A DNA stretch of 37,265 bases from Mucilaginibacter dorajii. GTDB lineage: Bacteria; Bacteroidota; Bacteroidia; Sphingobacteriales; Sphingobacteriaceae. A program made the position numbers and the translations under genes. Below are positions 33,246 to 37,265 of the stretch, in pieces (position 1 is the first letter of the stretch; every line of letters begins with the position of its first letter). A model generated the notes under the pieces. It saw only the letters and a list, made by a program, of their open reading frames with translations. It searched no databases and was not told the DNA's origin. The stretch covers positions 1 to 37,265 of the forward strand of contig NZ_JANTYS010000039.1 in assembly GCF_024808255.1 (NCBI RefSeq), written 5' to 3'.

Positions 33246-33262
33246 CCCTACATCACCACTAC
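33246..33262 (+). promoter_or_regulatory. candidate operator CCCTACATCACCACTAC upstream of ThuA C
   Basis: It matches 34177-34193 in 16 of 17 bases. It lies about 75-90 nt before the ThuA C start and 83 nt before the divergent DUF4468 start, so it could serve both. It is part of a dyad: GCCCTA (33245-33250) and TAGGGC (33265-33270). Confidence 0.5.
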
Positions 33263-33335
33263 CATAGGGCATTTGCCGTTTCCGGATAAAAGTTTTGATC
33301 TATAATTGCCTCAATAAGCAAGCGCATCGCCAAAT

Positions 33336-34118
33336 ATGAAATCCTTAACCTTATCATTTTTTACATTTTTCGCCATCTTTTGGAACCTTAATAAACTATC
33401 GGCACAAATAGCCAAACCACACTTTAAGGCGATAGCCATTGCCGAAACCGGCGGCGGCCATGCCCGCTTTGACAGCGCCGCCCGCATTTGGCTCAACAAG
33501 CTGGCTATCGATAGTAATTTCACTATTGATTACATCAGTGATACTAAACCCATCACCAAAGATTTCCTTAAGCAATACCAGCTCTTCATTCAACTGGATT
33601 ACCCGCCCTATCCCTGGGGAAAAGAAGCGCAGGAGGCTTTTACCGACTACCTGGAACATGGCAAAGGTGGTTGGGTGGGTTTTCATCACCCTACGTTATT
33701 AGGTGTTTTTGATGGCCACCCCATGTGGCAATGGTACTCGGCTTTTATGGGTGACATTGAATTTAAAGATTGCATTCATGGCGGTACAACTGCCCTGCTT
33801 ACCGTAGAAGATAAAAGCCACCCGGCGCTAAAAGGTTTGCCAACCTCATTTAGCACCAAAGATGAGTGGTATACCTACAATAGAAGCCCGCGGGCAAACG
33901 TGCATGTTTTAGCCAGTATTGATGAGGCCACCTACATACCTGATATCAACATCAAAATGGGCGATCATCCGGTGATCTGGACAAACGAACACATCAAAGC
34001 CAAAAACATCTACATAGCCATGGGCCATTTTCCCGAACTTTTTCATGACGATAACTTTACGCTGCTGGTTAGGAATGCCATATTTTGGGCAGTTACCATA
34101 CCAGGTACCTCCAACTAA
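33336..34118 (+). CDS. exported ThuA-like domain protein (C)
   Basis: 260 residues with a signal peptide (about 1-24, ending KLSAQ). ThuA-like motifs parallel those of protein B: FKAIAIAETGGGHARFD, LFIQLDYPPYPWG, GGWVGFHHPTLLGVFDG, WQWYSAFMGDI, EWYTYNRSPRANVHVLASIDE, GDHPVIWTNEHIKAKNIYIAMGH, and the end RNAIFWAV. Clearly the nearest paralogue of B, but on the other strand, as an inverted duplicate around the DUF4468 gene. Probably periplasmic; sugar-related role from the family only. Followed after 189 nt by the sensor-regulator gene on the same strand; both carry the CCCTACATC element upstream, which suggests joint control. Confidence 0.88.
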   Translation: MKSLTLSFFTFFAIFWNLNKLSAQIAKPHFKAIAIAETGGGHARFDSAARIWLNKLAIDSNFTIDYISDTKPITKDFLKQYQLFIQLDYPPYPWGKEAQEAFTDYLEHGKGGWVGFHHPTLLGVFDGHPMWQWYSAFMGDIEFKDCIHGGTTALLTVEDKSHPALKGLPTSFSTKDEWYTYNRSPRANVHVLASIDEATYIPDINIKMGDHPVIWTNEHIKAKNIYIAMGHFPELFHDDNFTLLVRNAIFWAVTIPGTSN

Positions 34119-34176
34119 TTTGTATTATCTCATTTGTAAGAGCATACTTTAAGCAAACCCGCTTTTTAAGAGAACT

Positions 34177-34193
34177 CCCTACATCACTACTAC
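34177..34193 (+). promoter_or_regulatory. candidate operator CCCTACATCACTACTAC, regulator site 1
   Basis: Near-identical to 33246-33262, 115-131 nt before the regulator ATG. A half-copy follows at 34222-34234. Confidence 0.5.
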
Positions 34194-34221
34194 AAGCACG
34201 CACATTTATAGGTATCCACTC

Positions 34222-34234
34222 CCCTACATCCTAC
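34222..34234 (+). promoter_or_regulatory. candidate operator CCCTACATCCTAC, regulator site 2
   Basis: Shortened variant of the two 17-mers, directly upstream of the promoter-like hexamers at 34242-34272, where an activator would sit. Confidence 0.4.
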
Positions 34235-34241
34235 GTTAAAG

Positions 34242-34272
34242 TTCGTTATCTGAAAATCTTTATCTAATTTTC
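34242..34272 (+). promoter_or_regulatory. candidate primary promoter of the sensor-regulator
   Basis: TTCG-N19-TAATTTTC resembles the Bacteroidota consensus TTTG-N19-TANNTTTG with one mismatch in each box. It ends 35 nt before the ATG at 34308. Confidence 0.35.
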
Positions 34273-34307
34273 ATCCCTATAAACCGCCCCGGCTTACAGA
34301 CCAATTG

Positions 34308-37223
34308 ATGAAGAGTTTTACTTTGATCTTCTTTTTATTAAATACTATTTTTTGCACTGTAAACGCGCAAACATCTATTGGTATACCAACAATCAAAAAC
34401 TATACCCATGCCGATTTTAATGCAGGCAGCGAAATCTACGATGCTAAGCAGGATAAAAACGGCATCCTTTATTTTGCTAATAACGATGGCTTACTTACTT
34501 TTGACGGCAGCTACTGGAAAAGCTACCCTTTACCCAATAAAGCGGCTGTAAAATCCCTGGCTATTGCCCCCCAAGGCAGGATCTATGTGGGTGGACAGGA
34601 TGAGATCGGTTATTTTTTCCCGGATGCAAGCGGGGTTTTGCGTTTCCACTCTATAAAACAGCTGATGCCACAAAAGGCCCGGCAATTTGCCGAAATCTGG
34701 GCTATTATATTATACAAAAACGAAGTTTTTTTTCGCACCATTGAGTGTGTATTTGAATACCACAACAACGAGATCAAAACCTTTGATGCCCCGGGAGGCT
34801 GGCGTTTACTCACCGACGCCGGGAGTGGGCTTTTTGCAGAGGATAAAGACGAAGGCTTGATGAATTTCCAGGGATCGGAGTGGCAGATCTGCAAATCACA
34901 GATCCCAACAACCGATCTGCATGTTACTGGTGTAATGGACTACCACCAGGATACCGTATTGGTTACCACCTTAAAAAAAGGCCTTTTTTTACTTAGTGGT
35001 AGTACCCTCATCAAAAAAACAACGGCCATAGATGGCTTTTTAAGTAACGACCAGGTAAGCTGTGCCAAAAAGATTAACAACAACAGGTATGCCATTGGCA
35101 CCAAAGCGCAGGGTTTATTTATTATTGATGGCAAGGGAAACCTAATTGAGCGCTTTTCAAATGCCGACGGTTTACAGAGTAATAATATACTAAGCCTGTT
35201 GCTGGATAAAGACAATAATCTGTGGCTGGGTTTAGAGAACGGGCTGGATTTTATCAATTATAGTTCGGCCATTAAGCATATTTATGCCAGCAAACAAAAC
35301 CAGGTAAAAAGCAACGCTATCAGTGTATTTGATAACAAATTATATATAGGTACATCCAATGGTTTGTTCAGCACCAATTTAAACCCGCAGCAAAGCAACC
35401 TGAGCAACAATAAAGGTCTGTTTACCGAAGTACAAAATACCCGCGGACAGGTTTGGAGCCTTGCCCAGGTTGACAATCACCTTTTGATGGGCCACGAGGA
35501 AGGCGCTTTTACAATTGCCGGCAATAAAGCCCATCCAATAGCAACCGGGCAGGGCGCATGGAAGTTTGTGGCCATCCCATCATCGCCAGATGTTATAGCA
35601 GGCACTTACACCGGTTTACAATTATTAAAACATAATGGCGACGAATTCAAAAACGACACTAAAATCGATGGTATTTATGAATCACTATCAACAGTAACCA
35701 GGGATAATAATAACGTGATCTGGGCATGTCACCCCTATCGCGGTGTCTATAAATTCCAGCTTTCTGCCGATAGAAACAAAATAGCACGGTACACGCAATA
35801 CACCGATAAAGACGGACTCCCATCGGTATTAAACAATCATGTAGTGTTTATTAAAAACCGGGTATTGGTAGGCACCGAAAAGGGCGTTTACGAATATAAC
35901 GCTGCCGCCAATAAATTTGAGGAATCTGTCTTTTACAAGTCTGTGTTCGGGACCTCGGCGGTAGAAAATTTAACTGCCGATAAATACGGCAATATTTGGT
36001 TTGTAAGCGATCAGCGTATTGGTGTAATGGATTTTAGCAAGCCATTAGCGGGTAAACCTTATACGGTGATCTATTTTCCTGAACTGGCTTCGCAAACTAT
36101 TAAAGGGGTAGCTAATTTATATCCGTATGATCAGGAAAATATTTTCATAGGATCAAACAATGGTATTTTCCATTTAAATTACCGGCAATACGTTAAATCT
36201 GAAACTAAACTGAATGTGTTACTCACATCGGTAAAAGCCATTGCCGAAAAGGACAGCCTGATCTTTGGAGGATATTTCGTCAAAGACGGTCGCATCAACG
36301 TCGGGCAAAATCCAAGCCAGGTAAGCAGTGTTTCTAAACATTGGAACTCTTTTCATTTTGAATACTCATCTACTTTGTTCGCCCAAAAAAGTAACGAGGA
36401 GTTTAGCTATAAGCTGATTGGCTTTGATAGTGAGTGGTCTAAATGGTCGGCAAAAACGGAGAAGGACTATACCAACCTGCCGTATGGTAAGTACACTTTT
36501 TCGGTAAAAGTGCGCAATAACATGGGGAATGCATCGCCTGCTGTTAACTATACTTTTATTGTTGAACCGGCATGGTATCAAACGGTTTGGGCTTATATAA
36601 TTTATCTTCTATTAGCTTGTTATGCTATTTACTACGTATACAAACTGCAGCAAAAACGCTTTGAACTGCACCAGCAAAAACATGAGGAAGAACAGCGCCG
36701 CTTAAGTTACCTGCACAGCCTGGAACTTGACAGGAACGAAAAGGAGATCATCGCCCTGAAAAATGAAAACCTGGAAACCGAGCTAAATTACAAGAACAAA
36801 GAGCTGGCCACTATAACCATGCAACAGGTAGAACGCGGCCGTACTTTACTGAACATTAAGGATGAGCTGACCAACATTATCAAAAAACTAAAACAACCCG
36901 ACCTTACCCACGAGTTCCGCAGCGTTTTTCGCCTGTTAACCGATTCAGAGAAAAAGGATAACGACTGGCATAGCTTCGCCATTTATTTTGACAAGGTTCA
37001 TAATAACTTCCTGAGCGTAATGAAGGCTAAATACCCGGCCCTGAGTGCTACCGACCTGAAGCTTTGCGCCTATTTGCGGCTTAACCTTACTTCTAAAGAA
37101 ATAGCCCAGCTGATGAATATCTCCTTGAAGGGGGTCGAGATAAGCCGTTACCGCGTGCGTAAAAAACTGGGGTTGGCTACGGAGGTTAATTTGTACGATT
37201 TTTTGTTGGAGATTACGAAGTGA
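34308..37223 (+). CDS. membrane sensor-regulator: beta-propeller, Y_Y_Y, TM, coiled coil, LuxR-type HTH
   Basis: 971 residues from the ATG at 34308 (a TTG one codon upstream is open, but ATG is preferred). Signal peptide about 1-20 (ending VNAQ). Residues about 25-680 hold Reg_prop-like propeller blades, e.g. NNDGLLTFDGSYWKSY, DNNLWLGLENGLDFI, YGNIWFVSDQRIGVMDF. The Y_Y_Y domain is at about 690-750, one TM at about 760-778, a charged coiled coil at about 780-860, and a C-terminal LuxR/GerE-type HTH at about 908-971 (LSATDLKLCAYLRLNLTSKE). No histidine kinase, receiver or AraC domain is present, unlike hybrid two-component systems. It would sense a periplasmic ligand (in this class often a glycan) and act on DNA from the membrane. 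Likely targets are itself and the ThuA genes. Confidence 0.9.
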   Translation: MKSFTLIFFLLNTIFCTVNAQTSIGIPTIKNYTHADFNAGSEIYDAKQDKNGILYFANNDGLLTFDGSYWKSYPLPNKAAVKSLAIAPQGRIYVGGQDEIGYFFPDASGVLRFHSIKQLMPQKARQFAEIWAIILYKNEVFFRTIECVFEYHNNEIKTFDAPGGWRLLTDAGSGLFAEDKDEGLMNFQGSEWQICKSQIPTTDLHVTGVMDYHQDTVLVTTLKKGLFLLSGSTLIKKTTAIDGFLSNDQVSCAKKINNNRYAIGTKAQGLFIIDGKGNLIERFSNADGLQSNNILSLLLDKDNNLWLGLENGLDFINYSSAIKHIYASKQNQVKSNAISVFDNKLYIGTSNGLFSTNLNPQQSNLSNNKGLFTEVQNTRGQVWSLAQVDNHLLMGHEEGAFTIAGNKAHPIATGQGAWKFVAIPSSPDVIAGTYTGLQLLKHNGDEFKNDTKIDGIYESLSTVTRDNNNVIWACHPYRGVYKFQLSADRNKIARYTQYTDKDGLPSVLNNHVVFIKNRVLVGTEKGVYEYNAAANKFEESVFYKSVFGTSAVENLTADKYGNIWFVSDQRIGVMDFSKPLAGKPYTVIYFPELASQTIKGVANLYPYDQENIFIGSNNGIFHLNYRQYVKSETKLNVLLTSVKAIAEKDSLIFGGYFVKDGRINVGQNPSQVSSVSKHWNSFHFEYSSTLFAQKSNEEFSYKLIGFDSEWSKWSAKTEKDYTNLPYGKYTFSVKVRNNMGNASPAVNYTFIVEPAWYQTVWAYIIYLLLACYAIYYVYKLQQKRFELHQQKHEEEQRRLSYLHSLELDRNEKEIIALKNENLETELNYKNKELATITMQQVERGRTLLNIKDELTNIIKKLKQPDLTHEFRSVFRLLTDSEKKDNDWHSFAIYFDKVHNNFLSVMKAKYPALSATDLKLCAYLRLNLTSKEIAQLMNISLKGVEISRYRVRKKLGLATEVNLYDFLLEITK

Positions 37224-37265
37224 GTTGTGAATGCTGTAAAAAGGCGTTGGCATCTTGTAAAATAC

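Overview
The window looks like chromosomal DNA of a Bacteroidota member of the Sphingobacteriaceae, close to Mucilaginibacter or Pedobacter. The grounds are a moderate GC content, start codons without clear Shine-Dalgarno sequences, signal peptides ending in ...AQ, and typical families of that group: ~800-residue two-domain FtsX permeases, DUF4468, ThuA, and a Reg_prop/Y_Y_Y regulator. The genus is an inference from gene content. No rRNA, tRNA, CRISPR array, insertion sequence or phage gene was seen.

Region 1 (about 12-29607, all minus strand) is a tandem array of eleven paralogous FtsX/MacB-type ABC transporter permeases, called P1 to P11 here in window order; transcription runs P11 to P1. 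Each has TM1, a periplasmic MacB-like core domain, three FtsX helices, a fifth helix, a second core domain and three more FtsX helices. Each has two coupling motifs of the type R-x-K-E-(V/I)-G-(V/I)-R-K, a final segment of exactly 97 residues, and a tail NPxxSLR(S/N)E. P1, P4, P5, P8, P9 form one sequence group (TAQ after TM2) and P2, P3, P7, P10, P11 another (TAR or a variant). P6 is an outlier, cut by an in-frame amber codon. No ATPase, membrane-fusion protein or TolC gene is present, so partners must be encoded elsewhere. Two small exported proteins (a TonB-C-like protein and a TPR protein) are coupled behind P5.

The array seems to be divided into transcription units: P11-P7 (ending in a terminator near 16740), P6, P5 with its two small genes, and P4-P1. 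The heads of the first and last units (P11 and P4) share an upstream module: two 17-nt operator-like sites exactly 22 nt apart and a promoter-like 18-mer at the same distance from both ATGs. The layout resembles an enhancer plus sigma-54-like promoter. This is the clearest sign that the two distant blocks are co-regulated. The ~100-nt gaps between permeases carry short 7-8 nt periodic repeats arranged as facing inverted arms, several containing the stable mini-hairpin GCGAAGC and touching the stop codon of the upstream gene.

Region 2 (29696-30865, minus) holds an exported beta-repeat protein of the DUF4097/auto-adhesin type with an 18-residue period, isolated by terminators on both sides.

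Region 3 (31039-37223) holds a minus-strand operon of a DUF4468 protein and two ThuA-like proteins, a divergent third ThuA-like gene, and a large membrane sensor-regulator (beta-propeller, Y_Y_Y, one TM, coiled coil, LuxR-type HTH). A repeated CCCTACATC element precedes both plus-strand genes and is a candidate operator for that regulator.
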